DNA of 64,000 nt from Catenulispora sp. GP43 (lineage in GTDB: Bacteria > Actinomycetota > Actinomycetes > Streptomycetales > Catenulisporaceae): assembly GCF_041260665.1 (NCBI RefSeq), contig NZ_JBGCCT010000002.1, positions 248,001 to 312,000 on the forward strand, read 5' to 3'. A program made the translations under genes and the position numbers. The notes below the pieces were generated by a model. It was not told the DNA's origin and ran no database searches. It saw nothing but the letters and a program-made list of their open reading frames with translations. Positions within the stretch are counted from its first letter, which is position 1. Each line of letters begins with the position of its first letter. Below are positions 36,547 to 45,098 of the stretch, in pieces.

Positions 36547-38225
36547 GCACCGCGACCGAGACGCCGGACCTCGACGGCGCGTTCCCCCGGCTGACCGACT
36601 CACAGATCGCCGTCCTCGCCGCCCGAGGCGAACGCCGCCCGGTCCGGGCCGGAGACGTGCTGTTCCGGGCGGGGGAACCTGTCGGCCACTTCTTCGTCGT
36701 GCTCGCCGGCCTGGTCGCGATCGTCGACGACCACGGCGCGGACGAGGGCGTCGTCCGGGTGCACGGCCCCGGCCGGTTCCTCGGCGAGATCGGGCTTTTG
36801 GAGGGTCAGGCCTCGTTCCTGACCGCGGTGGTGCGCGAACCCGGCGAGGTACTGGCGGTCCCCGTGGCCGAGCTGACCGCACTGCTGGCCCGCGAGCCCG
36901 AGCTCGGCGACCTGGTGCTCCGGGCCTATCTGAACCGTCGCTCGCTCCTGCTCGGGGAGGGCACCGGACTGCGGATCATCGGCTCGGCGTACTCCCCCGA
37001 CACCCGCCGGCTGCTGGCCTTCGTCGCCCGCAATCGGCTCCCACACCGCTGGATCGACCTGGAGCAGGACAGCGGCGCCGAGGCCCTGCTGCGCAGGTTC
37101 GGGGTGACCGCCGCGCAGACCCCGGTCGTGGTCTGGGGCGGCGACAAGGTGCTGCGCAATCCGACCAACGCGCGCCTGGCCGAGCTGGTCGGGCTGCGGG
37201 CGCCGGTGCCGCAGGACGCGGTCTGCGACCTGCTGATCGTGGGCGCCGGCCCGGCCGGTCTGGCCGCCGCCGTCTACGGCTCCTCTGAGGGCCTGGCCAC
37301 CACGGTGTTGGAGGCGGCTGCCACTGGCGGCCAGGCGAGCACGTCGTCCCGGATCGAGAACTACCTCGGGTTCCCGTCCGGGATCTCCGGAGCGCAGCTC
37401 GCCGAGCGCGCGGTGGTCCAGGCGGCCCGATTCGGCGCCCGGCTCACCGTCCCCGCGGCCGCGGTCGCGCTCGACCTCCGGGACGACGGCCACTACGCCG
37501 TCCGGCTCGACGACGGCGGCGAGATCGCCGCACGGACGGTGGTCGTGGCCACCGGGGCGTTGTACCGACGCCTTGAGGCACCGGGCTGTCGGGCACTGGA
37601 GGGGCTGGGCATCCACTACGCGGCGACCGCATGGGAGGCCAACCTGTGCCGGTCTCACCCGGTGGCCGTGGTCGGCGGCGGGAATTCGGCGGGTCAGGCC
37701 GCCGTCTTCCTGGCCGCTCAGTCGCCCCACGTCTACCTGGTCGTGCGGGGTGACAACCTGTTGACGGACATGTCCCGCTATCTCGTCGACCGCATCGAGT
37801 CCGACCCCCACATCGAGGTGCTGCTGCACAGCGAGGTACGCGCCGCGGAAGGCGACAAGGCCATCACGTCTGTGGTCGTCGAAGACAACCGCACCGGCGA
37901 ACAGCGGACGCTGCCAGTCGGAGCGCTGTTCGTGTTCATCGGAGCGAAGCCCGGCACCGAGTGGTTGGCCGGCACCCTGGCCCTGGACGACCGCGGCGCG
38001 GTACTCACCGGCCACGCCGCCGCCGAACCCGGCCGCGCGCAGCGCTGGCGGCATCTGGCCCGCGAGCCCTACGTACTCGAGACGAGCCGACCAGGAGTCT
38101 TCGCGGTCGGCGACGTGCGCAGCGGCTCGATCAAGCGCGTCGCCTCGGCCGTGGGGGAAGGGTCGATGTCCGTCCGCCTGGTGCACGAATACCTGCGGGA
38201 GACAGGAGCTTCGGCCGATCGGTGA
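36543..38225 (+). CDS. Cyclic-nucleotide-domain/thioredoxin-reductase-like flavoprotein
   Basis: The 560-aa protein has three parts. Residues about 18-135 are a cyclic-nucleotide-binding domain (LFRAGEPVGHFFVVLAGLVA and GPGRFLGEIGLLEGQ). Residues about 150-225 look like a glutaredoxin/thioredoxin fold without an active-site Cys pair (IIGSAYSPDTRRLLAF). The rest is thioredoxin-reductase-like, with FAD motif LLIVGAGPAGLAAAVYG, TGGQASTSSRIENYLGFP, NAD(P) motif VAVVGGGNSAGQAAVFLA and GVFAVGDVRSG. At the place of the usual CATC dithiol it reads HYAATAWEANLC, so it cannot act as a standard thioredoxin reductase. The start overlaps the previous stop, making this the last gene of the operon. Confidence 0.9.
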   Translation: MSTATETPDLDGAFPRLTDSQIAVLAARGERRPVRAGDVLFRAGEPVGHFFVVLAGLVAIVDDHGADEGVVRVHGPGRFLGEIGLLEGQASFLTAVVREPGEVLAVPVAELTALLAREPELGDLVLRAYLNRRSLLLGEGTGLRIIGSAYSPDTRRLLAFVARNRLPHRWIDLEQDSGAEALLRRFGVTAAQTPVVVWGGDKVLRNPTNARLAELVGLRAPVPQDAVCDLLIVGAGPAGLAAAVYGSSEGLATTVLEAAATGGQASTSSRIENYLGFPSGISGAQLAERAVVQAARFGARLTVPAAAVALDLRDDGHYAVRLDDGGEIAARTVVVATGALYRRLEAPGCRALEGLGIHYAATAWEANLCRSHPVAVVGGGNSAGQAAVFLAAQSPHVYLVVRGDNLLTDMSRYLVDRIESDPHIEVLLHSEVRAAEGDKAITSVVVEDNRTGEQRTLPVGALFVFIGAKPGTEWLAGTLALDDRGAVLTGHAAAEPGRAQRWRHLAREPYVLETSRPGVFAVGDVRSGSIKRVASAVGEGSMSVRLVHEYLRETGASADR

Positions 38226-38364
38226 CCCAGGCACGTTCCTGATGCGGTCACCCGTTTGCAACGCGAGAGGCGGGCCCGGCTCGGCGCTGGAGGGGGTCGC
38301 ACGCGGCGAGCTGTCGGCGCAGGTCGACCCCGACGTGGGCCTGGAGAGTCGAGGTGAGGTCGGT

Positions 38365-39498
38365 ATGAACACGGGTGCAGAATCAGCCGCCGAACGGATA
38401 CGTCACTGGCGGGACCTGCTCGCGAGCGAGCGGGACGCCGAGGCGCTGTACTCACGGCTCGCCGAAGCCGAATCTGGGGAGCGACGCAAGATCTTCGAGG
38501 AACTCGCGGAGATCGAACACAAGCACGCGGCCCACTGGGCGGCGAAGCTGCGCGACGCCGGCGCTGAGGTGCCCCCGCCGGGACGGCCCAGCCTGCGCAC
38601 CAGACTCCTGAGCGCGGCGGCGCGGCGACTGTCGACGCAAACGGTCCTGCCGATGATCGAGCGCGCTGAACGGGCCGACGCCGGCGTCTACGACCGCGAC
38701 CCCGACGCCGCCCCCGGCATGGCCGCGGACGAGCGCGGCCACGCGCGTACCCTGTCCAAGCTCATCGACGGCGGCAAGCCCGATCCGCGCAAGCAGATCG
38801 AACGCCGCGAGGGCTGGCACCGCGGCGACCGCTCCGGTGCGCTTCGCGCGGGGGTGTTCGGCGTCAGCGACGGCCTGGTCTCCAACACCGCGCTGGTCAT
38901 GGGATTCGCCGGCTCCGGCTCCTCGCACAGCGCGATCCTGCTGGCCGGCATCGCCGGACTGCTGGCCGGATCGTTCTCGATGGCCGCGGGCGAGTTCGTC
39001 TCGATGTCGAGCCAACGCGAGATGTACGAGCGCGAAATCTCCCTCGAAGCCCAGGAGCTCGAGGAGAGCCCGGAGGAGGAGCACGCCGAACTGGTACTCC
39101 TCTACCGGGCCAAGGGCCTGGGGAAGGACGAGGCGGAGCGCATCGCCGACCGGATCATGGCCGACCGCAGCGTGGCGCTGGACACGCTCGCCCGCGAGGA
39201 ACTCGGCCTCGACCCGGACGCGCTGGGCTCTCCGTGGTCGGCGGCGGTGTCCAGCCTGCTGACGTTCGCGATCGGTGCCTTCGTCGTGGTCCTGCCCTAT
39301 CTGATCGGCGCGGGCACGGCCGCCCTGGCGACCGTCATCACCCTGGCCATACTGGCGATGTTCGCCGTGGGCGCGGGAATCGGCGCGCTCAACGGGCGCT
39401 CCGTGCTGCGTTCGGGCTTCCGGCAGGTCCTGGTCGGCGCGCTCGCCGCGGGCGTCACCTACGCGGTCGGCCGGTTGATCGGCACCTCTGTGTCCTGA
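38365..39498 (+). CDS. Ferritin-like/VIT1 iron (manganese) transporter fusion
   Basis: The 377-aa protein joins a ferritin-like diiron domain (residues about 10-145, with ERDAEALYSRLAEAE, FEELAEIEHKHAAHW, DERGHA) to a VIT1/CCC1 membrane domain (about 155-377, starting ALRAGVFGVSDGLVSNTALV and GSFSMAAGEFVSMSSQREMY). This matches the MbfA/Er-VIT group, which exports iron and limits oxidative damage. The ATG at 38365 follows GAGGTGAGG; 41 more codons are open upstream. It is 139 bp after the flavoprotein gene and may be co-expressed with the stress operon. A weak hairpin (CACCC...GGGTG, 39509-39524) follows. Confidence 0.9.
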   Translation: MNTGAESAAERIRHWRDLLASERDAEALYSRLAEAESGERRKIFEELAEIEHKHAAHWAAKLRDAGAEVPPPGRPSLRTRLLSAAARRLSTQTVLPMIERAERADAGVYDRDPDAAPGMAADERGHARTLSKLIDGGKPDPRKQIERREGWHRGDRSGALRAGVFGVSDGLVSNTALVMGFAGSGSSHSAILLAGIAGLLAGSFSMAAGEFVSMSSQREMYEREISLEAQELEESPEEEHAELVLLYRAKGLGKDEAERIADRIMADRSVALDTLAREELGLDPDALGSPWSAAVSSLLTFAIGAFVVVLPYLIGAGTAALATVITLAILAMFAVGAGIGALNGRSVLRSGFRQVLVGALAAGVTYAVGRLIGTSVS

Positions 39499-39682
39499 TG
39501 TGAAGGCCCACCCGCGGTTGGGTGACTTTCGCCGTCGGGAGATCTGTTGTTGACGGTGAGCGTCGGTGACCTCGGCAGGGGGTGGCTCCAGGTCCTCTCG
39601 GGCGTCGCCCCGACAGGCGCAGGTCCGGGTGAACCCGGCTTCCCGGCGGAGTTGTTCCTCTGTCGAGGATTGGTAGTCACTG

Positions 39683-40009
39683 TCAGAGCTCGGCCAACGG
39701 GGTCCCTCCGGACCAGGCGGCTAGCGCGTTGATAACCGGTTCAACCCCGCGGCCGCGCTCGGTCAGCGTGTACTCCACGCGCGGCGGAATCTCCGGGTAG
39801 ATCAGCCGCTGCACCATGCCCTGCTCCTCCAGAGCGCGCAGCCGGTCGGTGAGCGTCTTGGGGCTGATACCGGTCAGCGACTCGCGCAGCTGCGAGAAGC
39901 GCTTGGTGCCCCGCAATAGGTCACGCAGCACCAGCATGGTCCACTTCCCGTCCAGGACCGCCACGGACCGCGCGACCGGACAGGTCTCGTCCATGCACTC
40001 CCGCTTCAT
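39683..40009 (-). CDS. HxlR-family regulator
   Basis: The 108-aa winged-helix protein starts at ATG 40009 (MKRECMDETCPVARSVAVLD) after GGGGTGAT. The family signature is clear: CPVARSVAVLDGKWTMLVLR, DLLRGTKRFSQLRESLTGIS, and PKTLTDRLRALEEQGMVQR. Two Cys (in ECMDETCP) at the N-terminus are typical of HxlR proteins that sense thiol-reactive compounds. It is divergent from a membrane protein gene at 40133; the AT-rich region 40021-40080 between them is the likely operator. Confidence 0.9.
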   Translation of the reverse strand: MKRECMDETCPVARSVAVLDGKWTMLVLRDLLRGTKRFSQLRESLTGISPKTLTDRLRALEEQGMVQRLIYPEIPPRVEYTLTERGRGVEPVINALAAWSGGTPLAEL

Positions 40010-40132
40010 TGCATCACCCCAGGTCAAAGACAATAGTTCACAATCTGAAATTAGGTTACTCTTTGACAATCGACTACGCCACCCGCCTACCGTCACGGCA
40101 AGACGCTGCTACGGAAGATGGAGGTGGCTCCC

Positions 40133-40585
40133 ATGCGAGCCCTACGCATCACACTGATCACCATCGGCATATTTCAACTTGCCCTCGGCGCCCTGTTCCT
40201 GGCCGCGCCGAGGGGAACCGCGAGCCTGCTCGGTCTCGCCCCCGCGGCGCCGACCTGGGCGAACTGGCTGTTCACGATGATGGCCGCCCGCTTCCTCGGC
40301 TACGCCTACGGCATGTTTGTCGCCGCTCGCGACCCGCAGCACCACCGAACATGGATCGACACCATGATCGTCATCCAGGCGATCGACTGGATCAGCACCC
40401 TGACCTACCTCACCACCGGTGACGTGACCCTGCGCCAGGTCACCACGGCATCGTTCATGCCTGCGCTGTTCATCGCGGCGCTGCTGCGCTACCGGCCCCA
40501 CCGAATCCCATCGACCGACCCCTCGACGGCCGAGCCCTCAACGTCCACGACATCCACGACGTCGGCACAGATCGCCCGAGGCTGA
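40133..40585 (+). CDS. Small membrane protein (4 TM), unknown function
   Basis: ATG 40133 follows GGAGG. The 150-aa protein has about four hydrophobic segments (ITLITIGIFQLALGALFLAA, WLFTMMAARFLGYAYGMFVA, IVIQAIDWISTLTYL, ASFMPALFIAALL) and a Thr/Ser-rich tail. I cannot name the family with certainty. It is divergent from the HxlR gene and only 5 bp upstream of a methyltransferase gene, so the regulator probably controls both. Confidence 0.75.
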   Translation: MRALRITLITIGIFQLALGALFLAAPRGTASLLGLAPAAPTWANWLFTMMAARFLGYAYGMFVAARDPQHHRTWIDTMIVIQAIDWISTLTYLTTGDVTLRQVTTASFMPALFIAALLRYRPHRIPSTDPSTAEPSTSTTSTTSAQIARG

Positions 40586-40590
40586 CCGCG

Positions 40591-41166
40591 ATGCGTACCA
40601 CCTACCGCGCCCTCTACCGCTTGGGCATCACGCCCTGGGACACCGAGGCGATCCCGGCGCCGCTGGCCGCAATCGTGGAAGGGCCCACCGCGCTGCCACC
40701 GGGGGTGGCGGTCGATCTCGGCTGCGGCACCGGCCGTCAAGCCGTCTACCTGGCCGCCAACGGGTGGACGGTCACCGGGGTCGACGCCACGCCACAAGCC
40801 CTGGCCGCCGCCCGTGCCCGCGACGCCGCAGGCACGGGCGAAACCGGCCGGATCCAGTGGCGGCTCGCCGACGTCACCGACCCGGCCCAAGTCAATCCCG
40901 GCGGCAGGATCACCGGAACCGCCACACTGGTACTGGACAACGGCTGCCTGCACGGCATCGCCGAGGCGCTACGGCCCGGCTGGGCGGCCACCGTCCAAAC
41001 CCTGGCCGCGCCTGGATGCCTGCTGCTGATCCGCGGGGTTCCACGCCGACGTCGCAGCATCGGCCCGACCGGACTCGCGCCGGACGAGCTTCCCGACTTG
41101 CTGGGCACCGGCTGGGACCGCCTGCTCTCCCCCGCCCCGGTATGGCACTGCTACACGCGCCGCTGA
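40591..41166 (+). CDS. SAM-dependent methyltransferase, class I
   Basis: The 191-aa protein has motif I VAVDLGCGTGRQAVYLAANG, an acidic post I motif TGVDATPQAL, ADVTDP and a motif IV-like region LVLDNGCLHGI. It is in one operon with the preceding membrane protein gene. The group is close to methyltransferases of the TehB/thiopurine type, but substrate cannot be assigned. The C-terminus WHCYTRR looks complete. Confidence 0.82.
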   Translation: MRTTYRALYRLGITPWDTEAIPAPLAAIVEGPTALPPGVAVDLGCGTGRQAVYLAANGWTVTGVDATPQALAAARARDAAGTGETGRIQWRLADVTDPAQVNPGGRITGTATLVLDNGCLHGIAEALRPGWAATVQTLAAPGCLLLIRGVPRRRRSIGPTGLAPDELPDLLGTGWDRLLSPAPVWHCYTRR

Positions 41167-41620
41167 TGTGCCGCGCGACTGCCAGAACCGGCAGGTCCCC
41201 TTCAAACTGTCCGAACCATCGGGAAAGGGGTGGGCTCCGTTCAAACCGCCCCGCAGGTGGGCCCCAGTCGGACCGTCGAAGTAGGCCCCGACACCACCGT
41301 CGAAATCAGCTGAGGCGGTCCGCCGCTTCGACTCGGTGGGATCAGCCCCGCGTGCGCGGGGTTCGTGGCTGTACCCGTGCCTTGAAGATCCATGACCAGG
41401 TTGCGGGCCCCGCTTCGGCCTGGGTGCGCACTGGCGGCGCAACCTCTTGACAGTCGACCCATGCCTCACCGGCGGCGACTCGTTGCGTCTCCTGCCACAG
41501 GCGGAGCATCTCCAACTGCTGGACGATCTCGTCAGTGAGTATCAAGTTGCGGGTGGTGGCGTCGGACTTCGGTGCCTTGACCTATGCAGCGCAGGCTGCT
41601 GTGGCCGCTGGTGACGCTGC
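41167..41620. mobile_element. Mosaic of decayed mobile-element pieces
   Basis: No intact gene lies here. The block 41205-41335 has repeated GGGCCCC/CCGTCGAA-type units like the multi-repeat ends of IS21-like elements. At 41338-41368 there is a CRISPR-like palindrome. At about 41388-41412 (minus strand) ARNLVMDLQ is copied from the transposase family seen at 9748-10450. At about 41410-41545 (minus) LRLWQETQRVAAGEAWVD resembles part of a tyrosine recombinase. All are fragments, so this spot has taken repeated insertions. Confidence 0.45.
41338..41368 (-). repeat. Single type I-E CRISPR-repeat-like palindrome
   Basis: Read on the minus strand this is CACGAACCCCGCGCACGCGG followed by GGCTGATCCC, close to common actinobacterial I-E repeats (CTCCCCGCGCACGCGGGGAT core, TGATCC end). 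Only one copy is present, with no spacer-repeat neighbour, so it is not an array. It may be an array relic moved with IS debris, or a chance palindrome. Confidence 0.35.
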
Positions 41621-43063
41621 TCAGCGTTTTGGCGAGCAGGTGTCCGCCCTGTTCCTGGAATAGGTGGCTGGCGCGACCGGGAGACAGATGGTGAAGGTCG
41701 GTCCTGAAGCTGCGAGGGTCAGGGCGCCGCCGTGGTGTTCGGCGATCGCGCGAGCCAGGGCGAGGCCGAGGCCGGTGCCGCCGGCGTCGCGGCTGCGGGA
41801 TTCGTCGAGCCGGGTGAAGCGTTCGAAGATGCGCTGGCGGTCGGCGGTGGGGATGTCGGAGCCGTCGTTGTCGACGGTGATCAGGACTTGTCCGTTCTCC
41901 GCGGCGATGGTGACGGCGACGCGGCTGGCCGCGTGGCGGGTGGCGTTGTCGAGCAGGTTGCGCAGCAAGCGGTTCAGTTCGCTGCGGTTGCCGCGTACCT
42001 GGCCGGTTGTGTGGATGCTGAGTGTGTAGTGCGGGCCGCTGGTGTGGGTGTGGCGGTATTCGGTGAGTAGGTCGTGGGCCAGTTCGGCGGGGTCAACTGG
42101 TTCGGTGTGGCGGGGCTGGTCGCCGGGGCGGGCCAGGTAGAGCAGATCCTCGGCAAGGGTTTGTAGGCGGCGGACAGCGGCCAGGGCCTGGCCGGTCGTG
42201 GTCGGCCAGTCGGTGTGTTCGGGGTGGGCCAGGGAGACTTCGAGGTTGGTGCGCAGCGCGGCGATGGGGCTGCGTAGTTCGTGGGCGGCGTCGGCGACGA
42301 AGCGGCGCTGCTGTTCGGCGGAGTGCTGGAGCCGGTCCAAGGTGGCGTTGGTGGTGACGGCCATGCGGGATATCTCGTCCCGGGCGGGTGGGACCGGGAC
42401 TCGGCGGTCCAGGTGGTGTTCGCTGATCGCGGCCATCTGGGCGCGGATCGCCTCCACCGGACGCAGCGCGCGGCTGGTGGCGGCCCAGGCGATGACGCCG
42501 ACCAGCAGCGCGGCGGCGGGAACGCCGAACCACAGTGCCGGGTCGACCGCGGCGCGGGCGGCTTGTGCATCGAACGGGGTGACCAGGACGTAGACGGTGT
42601 AGACGCCCTCCGGTTCGCCCGGGCCTTGGGATCCGGTCACGTAGGCGGCGGCGCCGACGGCGGCGAAGGTCCGCCCGGCATAGGCCGGGTCTTTGGCGGC
42701 GGGGGCCACGTGGACCGTCCCGGACCCGCTCCAGTCCACCCAGTCGACGTGATCGGGCCAGGGAAGGCCCACCATAGCGGGCTGCTGGTCCGAGAGTGGG
42801 TCGCCGAGGCGCACGACGTCGCCGGAGGGGTTCAGCACCACCGACGGCAGGGCGGCGGTGTCGGCGTGGATCTTCTCCAAGCCGTGCGGCGCGGTGAGTC
42901 GGCTGGCGATGGTGCGGGCCTGGAACTGCGCGGTGGTGCGCCCGGCGGCCAGGCGGGAGTCGTAGACGTGCTGGCGTAGAAACAGCGCGCCGATGCCGAG
43001 CAGCGTCAGCGCCGCGAGCCCGGCGGCCAGGGCGGTGCGGGCCCGAGTCGCCGGCCTACGCAT
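41621..43063 (-). CDS. Sensor histidine kinase
   Basis: The 480-aa membrane kinase has TM1 near the N-terminus (ALAAGLAALTLLGIGALFLR), an extracytoplasmic sensor of about 145 residues, and TM2 (WFGVPAAALLVGVIAWAA). It continues with a HAMP domain, HisKA with the phospho-acceptor in FVADAAHELRSPIAALRTNL, and HATPase_c with N box LLRNLLDNATRHAA, G1 ITVDNDGSDIP and G2 GGTGLGLALARAI. It overlaps the response regulator gene by 8 bp and is its partner. The ligand is not deducible; the divergent GT-C glycosyltransferase gene suggests a cell-envelope signal. Confidence 0.94.
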   Translation of the reverse strand: MRRPATRARTALAAGLAALTLLGIGALFLRQHVYDSRLAAGRTTAQFQARTIASRLTAPHGLEKIHADTAALPSVVLNPSGDVVRLGDPLSDQQPAMVGLPWPDHVDWVDWSGSGTVHVAPAAKDPAYAGRTFAAVGAAAYVTGSQGPGEPEGVYTVYVLVTPFDAQAARAAVDPALWFGVPAAALLVGVIAWAATSRALRPVEAIRAQMAAISEHHLDRRVPVPPARDEISRMAVTTNATLDRLQHSAEQQRRFVADAAHELRSPIAALRTNLEVSLAHPEHTDWPTTTGQALAAVRRLQTLAEDLLYLARPGDQPRHTEPVDPAELAHDLLTEYRHTHTSGPHYTLSIHTTGQVRGNRSELNRLLRNLLDNATRHAASRVAVTIAAENGQVLITVDNDGSDIPTADRQRIFERFTRLDESRSRDAGGTGLGLALARAIAEHHGGALTLAASGPTFTICLPVAPATYSRNRADTCSPKR

Positions 43064-43736
43064 CGGCGTCGTCGGTCAGGCGGTATCCGATGCCGCGTAC
43101 GGTTTGCAGGCTGTGCCGTCCGAACGGGGCGTCGATCTTGCGGCGCAGAGCACTGATGTAGACCTCGACGATGGTCGGCTCGCCGGTGTAGGCAAGGTCC
43201 CAGACCTCCTCCACCACGGCCCGGCGGGTCAGGGCCTGGCCGGCGTAGCGGGCCAAGCACAGCAGGACGTCGAATTCGCGAGCCGTGAGCTCGACCGGCT
43301 GCTCGCCGCGGCCGGCCCGGCGCCCGGCCGGGTCGATCCACAAGTCCCCGACCCGCAACAGCCTGCCCTCGGCCCCGCCGCCACGGCGGATCAGTGCACG
43401 CAGCCGGGCCAGCAACACCACGTAGGCGAAGGGCTTGCGCAGGTAATCATCCGCGCCGGTGTCCAGCGCCTCGGCCTCGTCCCACTCCCCGTCCTTGGCC
43501 GTCAGCATCAGGATCGGCGTCTGCACGCCCGCCCGGCGCAGCTCGGCGCACACCCGGTAGCCGTTCAGTGCCGGGAGCATGATGTCCAGGATGATCGCCT
43601 GGTAGTCGTGGCGGCGGGCCAGCCGCAGGCCGGTGGCGCCGTCGCCGGCCACGTCGACCGTCCAGCCCTCCGACTCCAGGCCCCGGCGCACGGCCGAGGC
43701 CACGTCCGGGTCGTCCTCGACCACCAGCACATCCAT
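43056..43736 (-). CDS. OmpR-family response regulator
   Basis: The 226-aa protein has a receiver domain with acidic pocket VEDDPD, phospho-acceptor Asp in QAIILDIMLPALNGY, Thr in MLTAKDG and Lys in YLRKPFAY. An OmpR-type winged helix follows (VELTAREFDVLLCLARYAGQ, TVEVYISALRRKI-like text, TVRGIGYRL). ATG 43736 is the first codon. It lies upstream of and overlaps its kinase gene. Direct TTCAGG repeats just upstream are likely its own binding sites, serving both this operon and the divergent gene. Confidence 0.94.
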   Translation of the reverse strand: MDVLVVEDDPDVASAVRRGLESEGWTVDVAGDGATGLRLARRHDYQAIILDIMLPALNGYRVCAELRRAGVQTPILMLTAKDGEWDEAEALDTGADDYLRKPFAYVVLLARLRALIRRGGGAEGRLLRVGDLWIDPAGRRAGRGEQPVELTAREFDVLLCLARYAGQALTRRAVVEEVWDLAYTGEPTIVEVYISALRRKIDAPFGRHSLQTVRGIGYRLTDDADA

Positions 43737-43767
43737 CGATCAAGGATCGCACGGATTCCGGATACCC

Positions 43768-43807
43768 CTCCTGAAACGATCTTCAGGAACTTCAGGGTCT
43801 GTTCAGC
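43768..43807. promoter_or_regulatory. CTTCAGG direct repeats, probable response-regulator site
   Basis: CTTCAGGAA (43781-43789) and CTTCAGGGT (43790-43798) are tandem 9-bp repeats, followed by CTGTTCAGC; upstream CCTGAA pairs with TTCAGG as an inverted repeat. Tandem half-sites of this size are typical of OmpR-type regulators. The site lies between the divergent regulator (43736) and glycosyltransferase (43860) genes. Confidence 0.5.
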
Positions 43808-43859
43808 GCGGTTCGCCGATTCTGCTCCGTGTCCCACCACCGCAGCAGAAGGAGTGATC

Positions 43860-45098
43860 ATGCTGTCGACGCAGATGGTGACCGACATCACGCAGGACAC
43901 CCAGGCGCCGGTCAGGCCCGAACCCCGGTCCCGAATACCCGCCGACGGCCGCACCGGCGCCCCCACCCGCGCCTGGGCCGCGCATGGCTGGGTTGCGCGC
44001 GCCCGCACAGTGGCCGGACCGGCGGTTATCGTCTACACCGCGACGACCGCGCTGCACCTGCTGATCTTGTCGGTGATGATCCGGCCCGGCGGGCCCAGCC
44101 TGACCGACCGGCTCACCGCCTGGGACGGCCTACGCTTCGTCCAGATCGCCGAGCACGGCTACCCCCACGGCATGGACAGTCTGGCCGACGGCAGCAACCT
44201 GGCCTTCTTCCCACTGTTCCCGCAGCTGATCCGGATCGTCCACGCAGCCTCCGGACTCAGCTGGGCGGTCAGCGGCATCCTGGCCGCCCACCTGTCACTG
44301 GCCGCCGCGCTCATCGTGATGCACGCGCTGCTGAGCCGCCTGTACGACCGGCGCACCGCCACCATCGCCATCGTGCTGCTGGCCGGCGCCCAGCCGATGT
44401 CGCTGGTCTTCTCCATGGCCTACAGCGAGTCGCTGTTCCTGGCCTTAACCGCCGGGGCGCTCCTGGCCCTGCACAAACAAGCCTGGCTGAGCGCCGGCGT
44501 ACTGACCGCGTTGGCCGGACTGACCCGCCCCGCCGGCGCCGCCGTGGTCCTGGCGATGGCCGTCGCCGTCGTGCTCCATGCCCGCAAGCACCGCCACCTA
44601 CCCGGACGCGCCGTTGCGGGCCTCGCCCTGGGCTGCACCGGGGTGCCGCTGTTCATCGGCTGGGTCGGGCTGCGCTCCGGACAGCTCAACGGCTGGTTCA
44701 CCATCCAAAACGCAGGCTGGGGCACCAAATGGGACTACGGCCGGCAGTTCCTGACCGACCTGCGCGACACCCTGGCCCTCAGCAACGAGTTCATGGCGGT
44801 CTGCACCGCCATCGTGACCGTCGCCCTGATCGTCATCGCCATCGCCGCGTTCCGCCGGCACACCTGGCCGCCGCTGCTCGCCTACGGCGCCGGCATCCTG
44901 ATCCTGACCCTCGGGCAATCCAACTACTTCCAGTGCAAACTGCGCCTACTCATCCTGGCCCTGATCTTCCTGCTGCCACCCGCCCGCAGCCTGGCCCGGA
45001 CCGACAACCGCACCGTCGCGATGGCCCTCATCCCCGCCACACTGTTCGGCTGCTGGTTCGGTGCCTTCATGCTCACCACCTGGCACTACGGAATCTGA
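43860..45098 (+). CDS. PIG-V-like GT-C mannosyltransferase
   Basis: ATG 43860 follows AAGGAG. The 412-aa polytopic protein has a cytosolic tail, TM1, then the GT-C type first loop with Asp in RLTAWDGLRFVQIAEHGYP and SNLAFFPLFPQLIR, and about nine more hydrophobic segments (AYSESLFLALTAGALLAL, GLTRPAGAAVVLAMAV). The WD..F..IA..GY and AFFPLFP motifs are those of the PIG-V/GPI mannosyltransferase II family; bacterial members use polyprenyl-phosphate mannose to decorate envelope glycans or proteins. It is divergent from a two-component system that probably regulates it. A GC palindrome follows at 45153-45166. Confidence 0.85.
   Translation: MLSTQMVTDITQDTQAPVRPEPRSRIPADGRTGAPTRAWAAHGWVARARTVAGPAVIVYTATTALHLLILSVMIRPGGPSLTDRLTAWDGLRFVQIAEHGYPHGMDSLADGSNLAFFPLFPQLIRIVHAASGLSWAVSGILAAHLSLAAALIVMHALLSRLYDRRTATIAIVLLAGAQPMSLVFSMAYSESLFLALTAGALLALHKQAWLSAGVLTALAGLTRPAGAAVVLAMAVAVVLHARKHRHLPGRAVAGLALGCTGVPLFIGWVGLRSGQLNGWFTIQNAGWGTKWDYGRQFLTDLRDTLALSNEFMAVCTAIVTVALIVIAIAAFRRHTWPPLLAYGAGILILTLGQSNYFQCKLRLLILALIFLLPPARSLARTDNRTVAMALIPATLFGCWFGAFMLTTWHYGI

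Noticed and set aside
36600-38372. Long minus-strand frame opposite the CNB-flavoprotein
   Set aside because: The plus strand has clear FAD and NAD(P) motifs and overlaps its neighbours in frame; the minus frame lacks a ribosome binding site and family features.
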